Assembly (NCBI RefSeq): GCF_002377945.1 | Contig: NZ_DFQV01000001.1 | Coordinates: 59,651 to 123,650 of the forward strand | From: Psychrobacter sp. UBA3480 | GTDB lineage: Bacteria > Pseudomonadota > Gammaproteobacteria > Pseudomonadales > Moraxellaceae | Direction of reading: 5' to 3' | Length of the DNA stretch: 64,000 bases | Shown here: one piece after another, positions 48,380 to 59,118 of the stretch | Position numbering within the stretch: position 1 is the first letter of the stretch | How the letters are laid out: every line of letters starts with the position of its first letter | The notes under the pieces: model-generated | The model's input: the letters and a program-made list of their open reading frames with translations, nothing else | What the model was told of the DNA's origin: nothing | Databases searched by the model: none | Made by a program: the position numbers and the translations under genes

Positions 48380-49774
48380 CTACGCGCCAAATTTTTGAAA
48401 TACTTCTAAGGCATCGGTATCGTAAGTCTGTTCACCCGTTAATTGATTAACGATACACCCTGCTCGATAAGCACCCAACCCCAAGTCTGGTGCGCCAACG
48501 CCATGGGTATGCACCTCTTGGTTTTGTACAAAAATCTTGCCATCAGTCGCGATATCTTTTTGATACGTCATCACATATTTCAATGCATAGTCTCTATCAA
48601 TGATTGGCTGATCAAACTCATCGTGCGCGATGCTAGGCAGTATCGTGTTTAAACACTCAGGTAGACCGTAACGATAGCCTGTACCAGCAATCACACAGTC
48701 ATACTCAGCAGTAAAATCCTGATTCTGTTCACGCTGTTTAACTACCAGTTTTATGGTGTCTGTCGGTTCTGGCTCTTCTAGCATTGTTGTCAGAGTAGCC
48801 TCAACCACTTCACAATTGGACAGCAGCGTTGAATACAAATCTTGATTGGTAATACTGCGCTCATAGAGACGGTGATAAATATCGCGTATGGTCTCAAAGC
48901 CCATGCCTTTATAGAGCAGGTCTTGCTTAGCAGTGACTTGGGGTTTGGTTGCTGAGTCCAACTCATAAAAGTAATCTGTATACGCAGGACTAAAATGCTC
49001 TAAGCCTAATGGGGAGTACTCCATTGGAAAGAAGCCTGCCGAGCGCGTCATCCAATCTAACTGAAACTTAGGGTCGTCATTAGTACTATCATCGCCATCA
49101 AACTGCTGATCAAACAGCGTTCGATACACCTCTGCGGAAGATTGCCCAGATCCCAACACCAATACTTTGGTCAGCTTGTTGTCTGTCTTGGTGCTATTCA
49201 GATCAAGGCTACTAGTATTGAGGCTGTCCAAGTCAAAATTATCTGAAAAATGGGCGGTGTGCATACAGCGGTTAGGCGCTTGCTTGGCAATATTTTGCAG
49301 CGATGGTGGTAACGTGGCCTGTGTGCCAGTCCCTATGACCAGATTTTTAGCATGATAGGTTTTTTGTGTGCCTTGTTCAGAGACTGTCACTACAAATCCA
49401 TCATTGGTATCGTCAAACGCCACGTCTATCACTGCCGCATCAAAGCTCAAACTATCCAGTTGCCCTGCTACCCACTGGCAATAATGGTTATATTCTTTAC
49501 GATAAATTTTAAATTCTTCTAAAAAGTAAAACTTGAGCAATCGGTGCTGAGTATGCAGATAATTCAAAAAAGAATACGGACTGGTTGGGTCTATCAATGT
49601 CACCAAGTCTGCCATAAAAGGCACTTGCAGTGTGGTGCTCGGCAATATCATGCCTTTATGCCAATTAAACTCAGCCTTTTGCTCAAAAAACTTGGCGGTT
49701 ACGTCGGTCTTTGTCAGTAATGCCGCCAAACTTAAATTAAACGGTCCTACGCCAATACCAATAATATCTAACAC
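48380..49774 (-). CDS. IucD/RhbE-like diamine N-monooxygenase
   Basis: A 464-residue flavin N-hydroxylating monooxygenase. The FAD loop is IGIGVGPFNLSLAALL at the very N-terminus, the NADPH loop is LVLGSGQSSAEVYRTL (about 190), and the C-terminal ATGY variant is IAGTGYRYGLP. Members hydroxylate lysine, ornithine or short diamines; with dat and ddc next to it the natural substrate here is probably 1,3-diaminopropane. The frame begins exactly with the FAD strand, as is typical. Confidence 0.93.
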   Translation of the reverse strand: MLDIIGIGVGPFNLSLAALLTKTDVTAKFFEQKAEFNWHKGMILPSTTLQVPFMADLVTLIDPTSPYSFLNYLHTQHRLLKFYFLEEFKIYRKEYNHYCQWVAGQLDSLSFDAAVIDVAFDDTNDGFVVTVSEQGTQKTYHAKNLVIGTGTQATLPPSLQNIAKQAPNRCMHTAHFSDNFDLDSLNTSSLDLNSTKTDNKLTKVLVLGSGQSSAEVYRTLFDQQFDGDDSTNDDPKFQLDWMTRSAGFFPMEYSPLGLEHFSPAYTDYFYELDSATKPQVTAKQDLLYKGMGFETIRDIYHRLYERSITNQDLYSTLLSNCEVVEATLTTMLEEPEPTDTIKLVVKQREQNQDFTAEYDCVIAGTGYRYGLPECLNTILPSIAHDEFDQPIIDRDYALKYVMTYQKDIATDGKIFVQNQEVHTHGVGAPDLGLGAYRAGCIVNQLTGEQTYDTDALEVFQKFGA

Positions 49775-49891
49775 TGTCGCCCCTTAGTGATTTGGTAGTA
49801 GTGATTTGATAGTTACGTTAATTCTGCTACTTGTTTCTATCGAACCCTAACTTTTATCGTGTGCTTATCTTTGCCGTCACAATATGACGTG

Positions 49892-51721
49892 CTACGTCAC
49901 CATAGGATTTGGGATATCGACATAAATAGACTGGGTTTCAACAGGTGCGGTCAGCTCATCGAGTGCATAGAGTCTGGTAAGTAGATTGCCCTTAAACGGC
50001 AATGTAGGGCTACGCAACAACAAGTCAAATAACGAGCGATGTGGGTATTGTTGCTCTAACGCTATTAAGCATTCTTTAAACGTCGTGATTAATGCTTCCT
50101 CACTCACAAGCTGAGTACGAGCAATAGCAGTGATAAGACCAAATATACTGTTACCAACTAGGTAATAGGCAAATCTTGAGTCGGCAAAGTCTTCTGGAAT
50201 GACACACTCTCCTTCGCTAATCAGCTCGGGATAAGCATCAATGAGCGGCGTGGCATACTCTGCAATATAGCCAAAGCCTTGATTGTCTCTGGCCCAAAAC
50301 TTAGTAGGATAGCCCTCTTTTAGCTCAATCAGACTGTTTTGCTGATGTACCTCAAACCCAATACCATGCTGATAATACATATGAATAAGCTGTATAAAAC
50401 CAACTTGCAAATAAGTATCAAACCATTGGATAGCCACCTGTTCTAGAGGTTCATCTGTTCTTTTATGAATAGACTTAAACAGTGTCTCTAAGCGATTGGT
50501 GAGACGGGTTGGATGGTCTTGGCTTAAGCTGGCAAGATTGGTGACTTGCGTATCCTCTGTAAAAGGGTTGTCACGTAAGATGCAAATAGTCTCATCAATG
50601 ATTTTTCCATCCACACGTAAGGCAATCCAAGCAGGATCATTCAATACCGCAATCGTAGGGTACTGGGTCTTGAGCTGAGTACCATAGTCGCTACGCCAGA
50701 TTCGGCAGGCATGCATACCGCGTTTACATTCTTTGGGCAAGTTAATCCGCACCGAATTGGTAATCGCTACAGACAACGACAGTTTAAACATCCAAGGCGC
50801 ATCAAAGGCCGCTAGCGTGCGTACTGATGTCGTTGGATGCAGATACCAACCGAGCTCGCCCAAGTCAAGCAATTGGCCTTGTTCTAGCAGCTTTTGATAC
50901 CACGGCTGCTGCTGCAAAAACCTTGCTTGCCAAGGGTGTAATGGTAACAGCTTATAGTCAGGATGCTCATCCACAAGTTGCTGCTGATAGCCACTCATAT
51001 CAGCTTGTAGCTTGGATTTTAGCGCTGTGGTAATACTCTCGCCATCTACGAATTCTTCTGTAATGCAGCTGGGGTGCACTAGCCAATAATGCAGCTGGGT
51101 TTTGCTACTGGTCTCGGGCGCATACTTCGCCCACTCAGCACCATAAAAACCAGCACGGCCTTTGGGTGTAGGGTGCATGGCATGACCGTAAATAAGGTTT
51201 TGTTCGGTCTGAATAAAATCTTGCTGATAATCAACGATGTCATCAATCTCATCATTGCGATGCTCTAAAATAATCTGTAGCCCTTCATAACTCTCAATCC
51301 AGCGCTTTAATACACCATTGGCATCTAGCGTCGCTTTGTCTTTATAACGATGCACGATGTCTTCAATAATCAAAGACGCTAGGCTCATAGCAGAGGATTT
51401 TATCCATCGGCTGTTTTGCAAAGGGTCGTCCAGTTTCGTGTCTAGTTTTGAGTCCGATCGTATGCTGACCTGCTTATTCAATATAAGCGGCGTGCCCGCC
51501 AAACGGTGCTGACCCAATTGGCTCACTCTGTCGACAGGTACGACCATTACCGTGTTCGAAGGCAATAGCATTAGCACTAATAGAGGCTTGTTTTGTGAGG
51601 CCTGCTTCTGTATATCATCCTGCTGCTCTACGGCAATAATATCGCCGCGCCCAGTTTCAAAACAGTAAGCATTGATTAGATTTTGTAGTGTAAGTCGATC
51701 AAGCGTTTTATGCTGCATCAT
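49892..51721 (-). CDS. NIS siderophore synthetase (IucA/IucC family), enzyme 3, RhbC/AlcC-like
   Basis: A 609-residue NIS synthetase distinct from the other two. GHAMHPTPKGRAGF (about 175), LLPLHPWQARFL (about 263), HPTTSVRTL (about 302), SVRINLPKECKRG, FEVHQQNSLIEL and FWARDNQGFGY are the family points, and the latter form is that of IucA/RhbC/AlcC-type enzymes that usually condense the hydroxamate amine with citrate. The frame opens at 51736 inside ddc, but the double ATG at 51721 directly after the ddc stop, behind GGGAAAA, is preferred. Translationally coupled to ddc. Confidence 0.92.
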   Translation of the reverse strand: MMQHKTLDRLTLQNLINAYCFETGRGDIIAVEQQDDIQKQASQNKPLLVLMLLPSNTVMVVPVDRVSQLGQHRLAGTPLILNKQVSIRSDSKLDTKLDDPLQNSRWIKSSAMSLASLIIEDIVHRYKDKATLDANGVLKRWIESYEGLQIILEHRNDEIDDIVDYQQDFIQTEQNLIYGHAMHPTPKGRAGFYGAEWAKYAPETSSKTQLHYWLVHPSCITEEFVDGESITTALKSKLQADMSGYQQQLVDEHPDYKLLPLHPWQARFLQQQPWYQKLLEQGQLLDLGELGWYLHPTTSVRTLAAFDAPWMFKLSLSVAITNSVRINLPKECKRGMHACRIWRSDYGTQLKTQYPTIAVLNDPAWIALRVDGKIIDETICILRDNPFTEDTQVTNLASLSQDHPTRLTNRLETLFKSIHKRTDEPLEQVAIQWFDTYLQVGFIQLIHMYYQHGIGFEVHQQNSLIELKEGYPTKFWARDNQGFGYIAEYATPLIDAYPELISEGECVIPEDFADSRFAYYLVGNSIFGLITAIARTQLVSEEALITTFKECLIALEQQYPHRSLFDLLLRSPTLPFKGNLLTRLYALDELTAPVETQSIYVDIPNPMVT

Positions 51722-51722
51722 G

Positions 51723-53228
51723 TTATTTTTTCCCATCGACGTTCAGGTTGTCAGAATTGAGTCGGTTAAAACCAGCAATAGCCATCTGCTCAATGATGTC
51801 TGCAATATCATTGATTTGGGTATTGGGATTTAGAATAGTGAATTTAAGGCAAAGGCGCTGCTCAAACTGGGTGGTGGCCACATTGGCGATGTTATTGACC
51901 AATAATTCTTGTGCAATGTGACGATTAAGCTGTGCGAGTTGCTCATCAGATAGCGCGGTATCTTTGGGTATAAAGTAAAACAAAACACTGCTAATAATAG
52001 GCTCATGTACCAGTACAAAATTTTCATTTGCATCAATCAGCTTTGCCGCCTGCTTAGCAGTGTCCAGACAGCTATCAATCAAAGTTGCATAACCATCCGT
52101 TCCCAGTAAGTCCAGCGCCATCCACAGTTTCAAGGCATCGAAACGGCGTGTGGTCTGCAAAGAGTACGTGACTAAATTTAAGATATTGTCCTGTTCGTCA
52201 TCAGCAGAGTTTAAATACTCACTATGATGGCGAATGCTCTCGAAATTTCGATTGTCTCGTAAGAGAAAAGCACCGCAGCTGATCGGTAAGAAGAAATGCT
52301 TGTGAAAGTCCAAGGTGATAGAGTCAGCTTGATTCAGCCCGTTAATTAAGTGTCGATAACGCTGTGATAGTAGCAATGCCCCGCCCCATGCCGCATCGAC
52401 ATGTAGCCATATATTTTCATCATGGCAAATTTTTCCGATAGCCATTAGAGGATCAATCGCACCCAAATCGGTGGTGCCAGCCGTTGCGATGATGGCCATC
52501 ACATTGTCAGCACCTAGCCGATTTATCTGATGTTGTAAGTCAGAAATCAGCATGGCACCCGATGCATCGGTCGCTATTTTAATGACGGAACGTTGGCCTA
52601 GACCCAGCAGTGTCGCGTTTTTCTCAATAGAAAAGTGCGCCTGGTCTGAGCACAGAATTTTGCCAACAGACTGACCTATCAGGCCGTCCTTTTGCACATC
52701 AACGCCCTTAGCTTTATAGAATTGATTGCGTGCTAGCAATAAACCCATCAGGTTACTTTGCGTACCGCCACTGGTAAAGACGCCACCAGCGTTATGGTCT
52801 GTCTGTTCATCAAAGAGGGCATCAGAGATGTCGTTAAATTGACAACGCTGACATAACCAATTGATGAGATCTTTTTCAATATAGGTCGCGGCTGGGCTTT
52901 GATTCCACGAGTCCATACTTTGGTTAGTGGCCGCTATAATCATCTCAGCAATCTGACCGATGACTAGTGTGGGTGGATGCAAGTGGGCTAAGCAATTCGC
53001 ATTGGCCGTCGACACACAACTGGGTAAAAACTTGTTTTGAATATCAGCGAGTATCGTGTCGATGTCTCGGCCTTGCTCACGGATGCTGAAGGTATTGGTC
53101 GCTTGCACTTGTTGCGGCGTGCCGCCCAAATAGACGTTATTGTCGTCTAGCCACTGTTTGATGACAGCGCTGGTTTTTTGCATATGCGCGACATATTGCT
53201 TACTGGTTTGCTGATTTAATAAATGCAA
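51723..53228 (-). CDS. ddc: L-2,4-diaminobutyrate decarboxylase
   Basis: A 501-residue PLP-dependent group II decarboxylase that turns L-2,4-diaminobutyrate into 1,3-diaminopropane. Visible are ANCLAHLHPPTLVIGQ, GGVFTSGGTQSNLMGLLLAR (cofactor phosphate loop), WLHVDAAWGGALLLS, and the PLP lysine in LDFHKHFFLP (about 309). It resembles RhbB/Acinetobacter Ddc. The dat gene lies 105 bases upstream on the same strand; the NIS synthetase gene follows without a gap. It supplies the amine backbone of the predicted siderophore. Confidence 0.94.
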   Translation of the reverse strand: MHLLNQQTSKQYVAHMQKTSAVIKQWLDDNNVYLGGTPQQVQATNTFSIREQGRDIDTILADIQNKFLPSCVSTANANCLAHLHPPTLVIGQIAEMIIAATNQSMDSWNQSPAATYIEKDLINWLCQRCQFNDISDALFDEQTDHNAGGVFTSGGTQSNLMGLLLARNQFYKAKGVDVQKDGLIGQSVGKILCSDQAHFSIEKNATLLGLGQRSVIKIATDASGAMLISDLQHQINRLGADNVMAIIATAGTTDLGAIDPLMAIGKICHDENIWLHVDAAWGGALLLSQRYRHLINGLNQADSITLDFHKHFFLPISCGAFLLRDNRNFESIRHHSEYLNSADDEQDNILNLVTYSLQTTRRFDALKLWMALDLLGTDGYATLIDSCLDTAKQAAKLIDANENFVLVHEPIISSVLFYFIPKDTALSDEQLAQLNRHIAQELLVNNIANVATTQFEQRLCLKFTILNPNTQINDIADIIEQMAIAGFNRLNSDNLNVDGKK

Positions 53229-53333
53229 AATGTCCTCACTTGTTTATTCTACGATTATATAAATCGCAAATAAGTGACTTGTTATTAGAGTTATTTTTAT
53301 AGATGTGTGAATCATGCTAAGGCGCTGGCAATA

Positions 53334-54683
53334 CTATTGATTGTCTTCTAGCGCCATATCAAGTCTCTGCAAGACTTGCTGCAGCTCATCTTTGGTTATA
53401 TTGAGTGGCGGTAATAATCGCAGTACTGTGCCACCGCGTCCGCCCTTTTCAATCACCAAACCATGCTTAAAACACGCTTGTTGGATTTTGGCAGCCACAT
53501 CACTGTCTGCTGGATAGCTTCCATCATTTTGTTTGGGCAGGCTGGGGTTGATAATCTCTATACCAATCATGAGACCACGTCCTCTGACTTGGCCAATTTG
53601 TGGATAGCGCTGTTGGCGTATTTTTAGCTGTGACATGAACCATGCGCCTATTTCTAAAACATAGTCAGCAACGTTGTTATCTTTTAAGTAATTAAGGGTG
53701 GCAAGGCCAGTTGCCATGGCCAATTGATTGCCTCTAAATGTGCCAGAATGATTGCCCGCTTGCCATACATCGTATTGTTTTTTGATACCCAATACCGCGA
53801 GTGGCAGACCACCACCGATTGCTTTTGACATCACAATCATATCGGGGTCAATGTCTGCATATTGATAGGCAAACCAACGGCCTGTACGGCAAAACCCTGT
53901 TTGTACTTCATCGATGATAAGCATGATACCAAGCTCTTTTGTCACTCGGCGCACATGCTTCAGCCATTCTATTGGCGCAGGGTTGACACCGCCTTCCCCT
54001 TGTATAACTTCTAAAATGACCGCTGCTGGTTTCACCACGCCACTCTCTACATCTTTTAGGAAGTTTTCAAAATAGCGCATATGGGCATGGATACTTTGCT
54101 CAAAAGGCAAGCCAAACGCGCAGCGATACATATTGGGATAAGGCAAGAACTGTACCGAGCTCATCAAGCCTTCGATACCCTGTTTAGGTGCCAAGTTCCC
54201 TGTCACTGCCAGCGCGCCATGCGTCATGCCATGATAGCCACCGCTAAAGCTAACCACACCTGAACGTCCCGTGACTTGCTTGGCCAGTTTAATAGCCGCT
54301 TCTACCGCATCAGCACCTGTTGGTCCGCAAAACTGCAAGCAATACTCATCGCTATTGGTGGCGAGTAGCTTGTACATGAACTCGCTAAATTTGTCTTTTA
54401 ACGGGGTGGTGATATCCAATGTATGCATTGGTAAATTGCTGTCTAGTAGATCTTTAATGCTTTCTATGACCACAGGATGATTGTGCCCAAGCGCCAACGT
54501 GCCAGCACCAGATAGGCAATCGATATACTTATTACCTTCCACATCGGTAATCCACGCCCCTTTAGCTGATTGAATCGCAAAGGGTAGCTTACGTGGATAA
54601 CTACGAACCTTTGATTCAAATTGTTCTTGACGATTTAAGTAGCATTCGTTATCACGTGATTCGTCTAATAAGATCGTGTCCAT
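53334..54683 (-). CDS. dat: L-2,4-diaminobutyrate:2-oxoglutarate aminotransferase
   Basis: A 449-residue class III aminotransferase that makes L-2,4-diaminobutyrate from aspartate-semialdehyde and glutamate. The start [19 protein letters not shown] region (here [13 protein letters not shown]), [65 protein letters not shown] and [15 protein letters not shown] (PLP Lys about 277) match the family. It is the first gene of the biosynthesis row, with a double Fur-box-like site about 90 bases upstream. Confidence 0.95.
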   Translation of the reverse strand: MDTILLDESRDNECYLNRQEQFESKVRSYPRKLPFAIQSAKGAWITDVEGNKYIDCLSGAGTLALGHNHPVVIESIKDLLDSNLPMHTLDITTPLKDKFSEFMYKLLATNSDEYCLQFCGPTGADAVEAAIKLAKQVTGRSGVVSFSGGYHGMTHGALAVTGNLAPKQGIEGLMSSVQFLPYPNMYRCAFGLPFEQSIHAHMRYFENFLKDVESGVVKPAAVILEVIQGEGGVNPAPIEWLKHVRRVTKELGIMLIIDEVQTGFCRTGRWFAYQYADIDPDMIVMSKAIGGGLPLAVLGIKKQYDVWQAGNHSGTFRGNQLAMATGLATLNYLKDNNVADYVLEIGAWFMSQLKIRQQRYPQIGQVRGRGLMIGIEIINPSLPKQNDGSYPADSDVAAKIQQACFKHGLVIEKGGRGGTVLRLLPPLNITKDELQQVLQRLDMALEDNQ

Positions 54684-55053
54684 AGCTTCAGCCTTGTTAT
54701 TTTCAGTCGTCTTGGATAAACATTCGAAAGTAAGGTTTGACGCTTACTTCTTAAAATATCGCTCGTTTATATTGAATGATAATGTAAATGATAATCATTA
54801 TTATTAATGAGGCGTAGTATCTACTACCAATAACTGACTGTCAACCCAGTTTGCGAATTTTCTATTGATGAAAATGACAAAGATAGCAGCTAGCTTGAAT
54901 CTAAGAACGACGAATCAAGAGCGATTGATTAGGAACAATGCAGGCTACTACAAACTGTCGACTAATTAATGACACACAGCTACCCAGTACAGATAGTTCT
55001 AAACTATCTGTGTTCACTTTTATCGTTAGTTAAGAACTATCTAAAAACAGCGG
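54684..55053. promoter_or_regulatory. dat control region with double Fur-box-like site
   Basis: The gap between FhuB and dat. At 54775-54784 and 54787-54805 the sequences AATGATAATG and AATGATAATCATTATTATT give two overlapping matches to the Fur consensus, the strongest in the window. The rest of the gap (54810-55053) has nothing recognised and no terminator for the converging-in-tandem fhu genes. Confidence 0.75.
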
Positions 55054-57219
55054 CTATCTATTTGCCGAGGCTGGTACCTTACGAATGAGCCATAAGAAGT
55101 AGCCACCACCTATAATCGCCGCAATCGTGCCCGCAGGCAGCTCATAAGGAAAAATAACATAACGGCCAATCCAATCTGCTATCACCATCACCCCTGCCCC
55201 TAAAAGTGCAGCTAATGGCAATTGCCGTTCAAGCTTTACGGCGCCTAGCGAAGTAGCCAAATGTGGCACCATCAAACCAATAAAGCTCAACGGGCCAACG
55301 GCAAGCGTACTGGCCGTGCTAAGCGCTGCTACTAGTGCCAGTAGTGAAAAGGTAACGGGCGTAACTGCCACACCTAGATTACGTGCCACACCTGTGCCTA
55401 AACCAAGGACACGCAAGGGTTTTATCAGCAGTAGACTGAGTACAAATAAGATAGCGGCAATACCAATGAGATACCATACCGTACTGGGCTGGGCGCTATA
55501 AGTTGTCCCTGACAGCCAACTGAGCATCGCTTCTAGACGCGGATCTCCTGAAAGCTTGACCATATGCATCACCCCGTCCATCATGGCGGCAATGCCTATA
55601 CCTACTAACAATAAATAACCTGAGCTGACCCTGCGTGCCAGCCAAATAATCAATAGCAGCACAGCCATCGCACCTGAGAGTCCTGAAACCAGCAACGTCC
55701 CTGCTCCAGCAGATAGCCCTAAACTTGGTAATAATAAAAACCCTAAAATCACCCCCAGTGCGGCACCTGAACTGACCCCCAATACCTCAGGACTGGCCAT
55801 GGGGTTACGCGTTAAGGTTTGCAGTAGCACACCGGCGACTGCCAACATCAAGCCTGTTGCTGCAGCACTCAAACTGCGAGGCAAGCGGTACTGCTGCGTG
55901 AGCGCCCAGTCCGTACTGAGCCCCCAACCATTGATGTCTTGTACCAAAAGACAAGCCAGCAGGATAAGGGCGAGCACCCCAACACCCCATCGCCAAAATG
56001 CAATGGATGTATGCTTACCCGCAAGCATAGGCGTCACTGTCTCTATCCGCTCGCGACGCTGACGCAAAATCAACCAAATAATCAACGGTGCACCCAAGAT
56101 ACCTGTCATGGCACCAGCTGGAATTTGCATATCAAGTATTGGCTCAAGCAATAATGCGACATTACTGGTCAATAGTAAAAGCAGCGCCCCTAACCCAAAG
56201 GCTGCGGCCAAACGCTTACCAATAGAAGAAATGCCCAGTGCATTGACCAAGCTTGCTGCACCAAGACCAATGAAACCAATCAAGCCAACTTCACTAATAA
56301 CTAGAGCAGTCACAACGGCAACAACCAATACGACAAGTGCCCGAATCCCATTAATAGGCACACCCAAACGTCTGGCCTGCGTGTCATCTAGACTCATCAG
56401 CGTTAATGGTTTCAGTAATGGCAGACATACGACCGCCATCAAAATGGCAGTGATGACTAGCGCTATACTGGTATGCCAGCTGTTTTGTGCCAAAAACCCA
56501 GCCGCCCACGACAGCATGCCATTACTACGCTCAGCAAAAAACAGCACCAGTACATTGGCTACTGCGGCCAGCAAAATATTGACCACCAAACCGGCCAATA
56601 TCAAAATCAATGGATTAAATCGACTGGGTGCTGATAAGGCAAACACCAGACCCATGCTAATGATAGCCCCCACAAAGGCCACATAAAGTCCGCCATAAAT
56701 AGCCAGGCTTGGCAAAAACAACGTGACGATGAGCATAGCCAACTGTGCACCCACGCCCACCCCTAGCGTCGTATCTGATGCTAAGGGGTTTTTTACCAAT
56801 TGCTGCAGTAAAATACTGGCCACGCCTAATAGCCCGCCAGCCAACAACGCCACCACGCTGGTCGCCACTAGATGCAGCTGTATCGCCATACTGGCAATAT
56901 CCAATTGCGAGCTTGGTATAAGCAAATCACTCAGTGGGCGCGTCCATTGCTGATCTAGCAGCGCCCAACTACTCCATAATGACAGAGCCGCTAATCCGAT
57001 GAGCATGGCCCACAGTCGCCAAGACAAATTGGCAAACAAGGAAGTTTGAGAATTGGGTTGGTTCGGTGGCTGATTCAGTGGTGGTGATGACTGTTTCAAT
57101 GATTGCGACGATAGCGATGAATCTGAAACCGTTGCTGCTTGAGAAGCTGATGTCATCGTATGAGCACTGTCGGTGTGGTTATTGATAGGGTTGTTGTTAG
57201 TATCTGCATTGGCGCTCAT
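55054..57219 (-). CDS. fhuB: Fused FecCD/FhuB-type iron-siderophore ABC permease
   Basis: A 721-residue inner-membrane permease made of two homologous FecCD halves of about 10 helices each (about 75-390 and 420-715), as in FhuB; other siderophore importers use two separate subunits. Each half shows its own repeat of the GLLLGVASILLQQLVKNPLASDTTLGV / GVLLQTLTRNPMASPEVLGVS pattern (written in parts). The first about 60 residues are Ser/Asn/Gln/Pro-rich and cytoplasmic. Its ATG overlaps the fhuD-like stop (ATGA), so the order is fhuC-fhuD-fhuB. It brings ferric hydroxamate across the inner membrane. Confidence 0.92.
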   Translation of the reverse strand: MSANADTNNNPINNHTDSAHTMTSASQAATVSDSSLSSQSLKQSSPPLNQPPNQPNSQTSLFANLSWRLWAMLIGLAALSLWSSWALLDQQWTRPLSDLLIPSSQLDIASMAIQLHLVATSVVALLAGGLLGVASILLQQLVKNPLASDTTLGVGVGAQLAMLIVTLFLPSLAIYGGLYVAFVGAIISMGLVFALSAPSRFNPLILILAGLVVNILLAAVANVLVLFFAERSNGMLSWAAGFLAQNSWHTSIALVITAILMAVVCLPLLKPLTLMSLDDTQARRLGVPINGIRALVVLVVAVVTALVISEVGLIGFIGLGAASLVNALGISSIGKRLAAAFGLGALLLLLTSNVALLLEPILDMQIPAGAMTGILGAPLIIWLILRQRRERIETVTPMLAGKHTSIAFWRWGVGVLALILLACLLVQDINGWGLSTDWALTQQYRLPRSLSAAATGLMLAVAGVLLQTLTRNPMASPEVLGVSSGAALGVILGFLLLPSLGLSAGAGTLLVSGLSGAMAVLLLIIWLARRVSSGYLLLVGIGIAAMMDGVMHMVKLSGDPRLEAMLSWLSGTTYSAQPSTVWYLIGIAAILFVLSLLLIKPLRVLGLGTGVARNLGVAVTPVTFSLLALVAALSTASTLAVGPLSFIGLMVPHLATSLGAVKLERQLPLAALLGAGVMVIADWIGRYVIFPYELPAGTIAAIIGGGYFLWLIRKVPASANR

Positions 57220-58127
57220 AGTACTTCCCCGCCTTTTAATGAAACTTCTGACAAGTTATTTGCTAGGCTAACCAATGATGACATCCCACCATAAATCCAT
57301 ACTGGTGGTAGCTCGCCCACACAGCGGGTATTACCATAACCCAGGCGCTGCCAAATTAAGCTATCATCAATTTCAGCTCTAGTAATTGGACTTAGCGGAT
57401 CGATGATTAATAGACAAGTCTCATCATCTAATTGCGCCAAATCCCCCATTCGTATCGGCACAAACCCCCACTGATTGCCCTTGCCCAATACCACAAGCTC
57501 TCTATTCATCTGCTCTAACGCAGGCTGAAATAAGCTATTTGCCACATACATACGCATGTTATTAGCATCCGCAAACTGTACCACTGCGAATTTCTTGGCT
57601 TTTGGATAACGCTGCTGGAATTGCTGACTGGCCAGCTGTATGTCTTTCTGACTTTGTACAATATAGTCTTCAGCCATCTTTGGGTTATCGATCAGCATGC
57701 CAAGCTCCCGCGTTGGTTCGGTATAGTCCGCCCACGTTGCTGTCTCTCCTTTTGCCGCAGACATTACAGATTCTGCAGGCACATCGCCGTATAAGTTGCG
57801 TGCATGCTCATAAAAATAATTATCTATGACCATATCGACAGGCAGTTGAGCGATTAGTTCAGCATTGGGCTGATAGCGGATGCCTAAGTCTGTTATCGAA
57901 GTTGGTAGTTTGGGGCTTCCCACCCATCTATCCCAAACCCTGACATCACCTGTCGCAATTGGTGCATGCCCCATCGCTGTTAAAGTCGCTGCATTACCCC
58001 AGTCGGGAGACACGATATTCATCCTATCGCTATGACTGTTTTCTGCTTCTGAGGTAGTGGATGTTTGACTATTACAGGCTGTCAATACCAAGCACAATGC
58101 GAGGGCGAACCATTTTATTGTTGTCAT
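57216..58127 (-). CDS. fhuD: FhuD-like ferric-hydroxamate-binding lipoprotein
   Basis: A 303-residue periplasmic binding protein. The signal MTTIKWFALALCLVLTAC ends in a lipobox with Cys18, so the protein is probably membrane-anchored, unlike E. coli FhuD. The folded part shows the class III layout (IVSPDWGNAATLTAMGHAP, RVWDRWVG, QLPVDMVI, and a long spine helix about 165-185). A frame extension to 58190 is possible but would put residues before a good signal peptide, so 58127 is chosen. Four-base overlap with fhuB. Confidence 0.88.
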   Translation of the reverse strand: MTTIKWFALALCLVLTACNSQTSTTSEAENSHSDRMNIVSPDWGNAATLTAMGHAPIATGDVRVWDRWVGSPKLPTSITDLGIRYQPNAELIAQLPVDMVIDNYFYEHARNLYGDVPAESVMSAAKGETATWADYTEPTRELGMLIDNPKMAEDYIVQSQKDIQLASQQFQQRYPKAKKFAVVQFADANNMRMYVANSLFQPALEQMNRELVVLGKGNQWGFVPIRMGDLAQLDDETCLLIIDPLSPITRAEIDDSLIWQRLGYGNTRCVGELPPVWIYGGMSSLVSLANNLSEVSLKGGEVL

Positions 58128-58240
58128 TACTGATACTGACGTAACTATTGGATGTTTTGATAATTTATCTGTATAAAAAACGGGAGGCATAGAAGCGTAT
58201 CTTTGTAGGCGAATTAAAAAGAAGGAGCAAAAACCAAACG

Positions 58241-59017
58241 TTAGGCGACTGCGACAGGCTGTCCAGTAATAGGATGACTGAGTAGCTGCATATCGACATT
58301 AAAGATATCGTGTAGCACGGTAGGTTGCATGGTACTGGCGATATCGCCGTTGTGACATATTTGGCCATTTTTCAGCGCGATGACTCGATCGGCATATTGC
58401 GCGGCCAGATTAATATCATGGATAATAATCACCACGCTTAATCCTTGCTCATCCACCAAACGACGAATGAGCTGAATGACCTCGATTTGATAATGCATAT
58501 CAAGCGCAGCAAGTGGCTCATCGAGCAATAGATAACGGGTATCCTGTGCCAGACACATCGCGAGCCAAGCACGAGCGCGCTCACCACCTGATAGTGTGGC
58601 AGTAATTCGATCAGCAAACGCTTCGGTTTGAGTCACTTTTAATGCTTGCGCGACTTTGTCTTTATCTATTTGAGTTGGCTTTTGCAACCATTTTTGATGG
58701 GGATAGCGCCCTAACATGACCAGCTCACGCACCGTGAATCCAGCAGCTTCTGGCAATTGCTGCGGCAGATATGCCATTTGCCGCGCTAACTCCTTACTGC
58801 CGTAGTCATTGATACTGTGCTCATCTAAAGTGACATTGCCGCTACTACTTGCCATCTCACCTGCTAGCGCTTTGATCAAGGTCGACTTGCCAGACCCATT
58901 ATGCCCAACCAAAGCCACCAGTTGATTGGTATCAATTTCACAAGTCACGTTGTCTAATAGAGTATTTCCTTGACGGCTGATAGTCAGCTGGTTTGCACGT
59001 AGCATATAAGCACTCAT
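58241..59017 (-). CDS. fhuC: FhuC-like ferric-siderophore ABC ATPase
   Basis: A 258-residue ATPase. Walker A is GHNGSGKSTL (about 37-46), the Q-loop is YLPQQLPEA, the signature is LSGGERARAWLAMCLAQ, Walker B is YLLLDEPLAALD and the H-loop is VVIIIHD. It powers the fhuB permease. The frame begins at 59056, but Met 59017 (MSAYMLRANQLTI) or the Met four codons later gives the usual length. First gene of the fhuCDB unit, divergent from the reductase gene, with the Fur-type palindrome about 100 bases upstream. Confidence 0.92.
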   Translation of the reverse strand: MSAYMLRANQLTISRQGNTLLDNVTCEIDTNQLVALVGHNGSGKSTLIKALAGEMASSSGNVTLDEHSINDYGSKELARQMAYLPQQLPEAAGFTVRELVMLGRYPHQKWLQKPTQIDKDKVAQALKVTQTEAFADRITATLSGGERARAWLAMCLAQDTRYLLLDEPLAALDMHYQIEVIQLIRRLVDEQGLSVVIIIHDINLAAQYADRVIALKNGQICHNGDIASTMQPTVLHDIFNVDMQLLSHPITGQPVAVA

Positions 59018-59118
59018 TGTTGATAAAAATAATATGTCATAAAAATGATGGTTCATCGGTCATCAGCTATAGACCAATTTTTGACGATCAAACCACAATA
59101 AAAATTGATTTTACTCGT

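Noticed and set aside
56108..56686. Plus-strand frame of 192 residues
   Set aside because: Antisense shadow of the fhuB permease; rich in Thr/Ser/Asn as expected from reversed hydrophobic codons.
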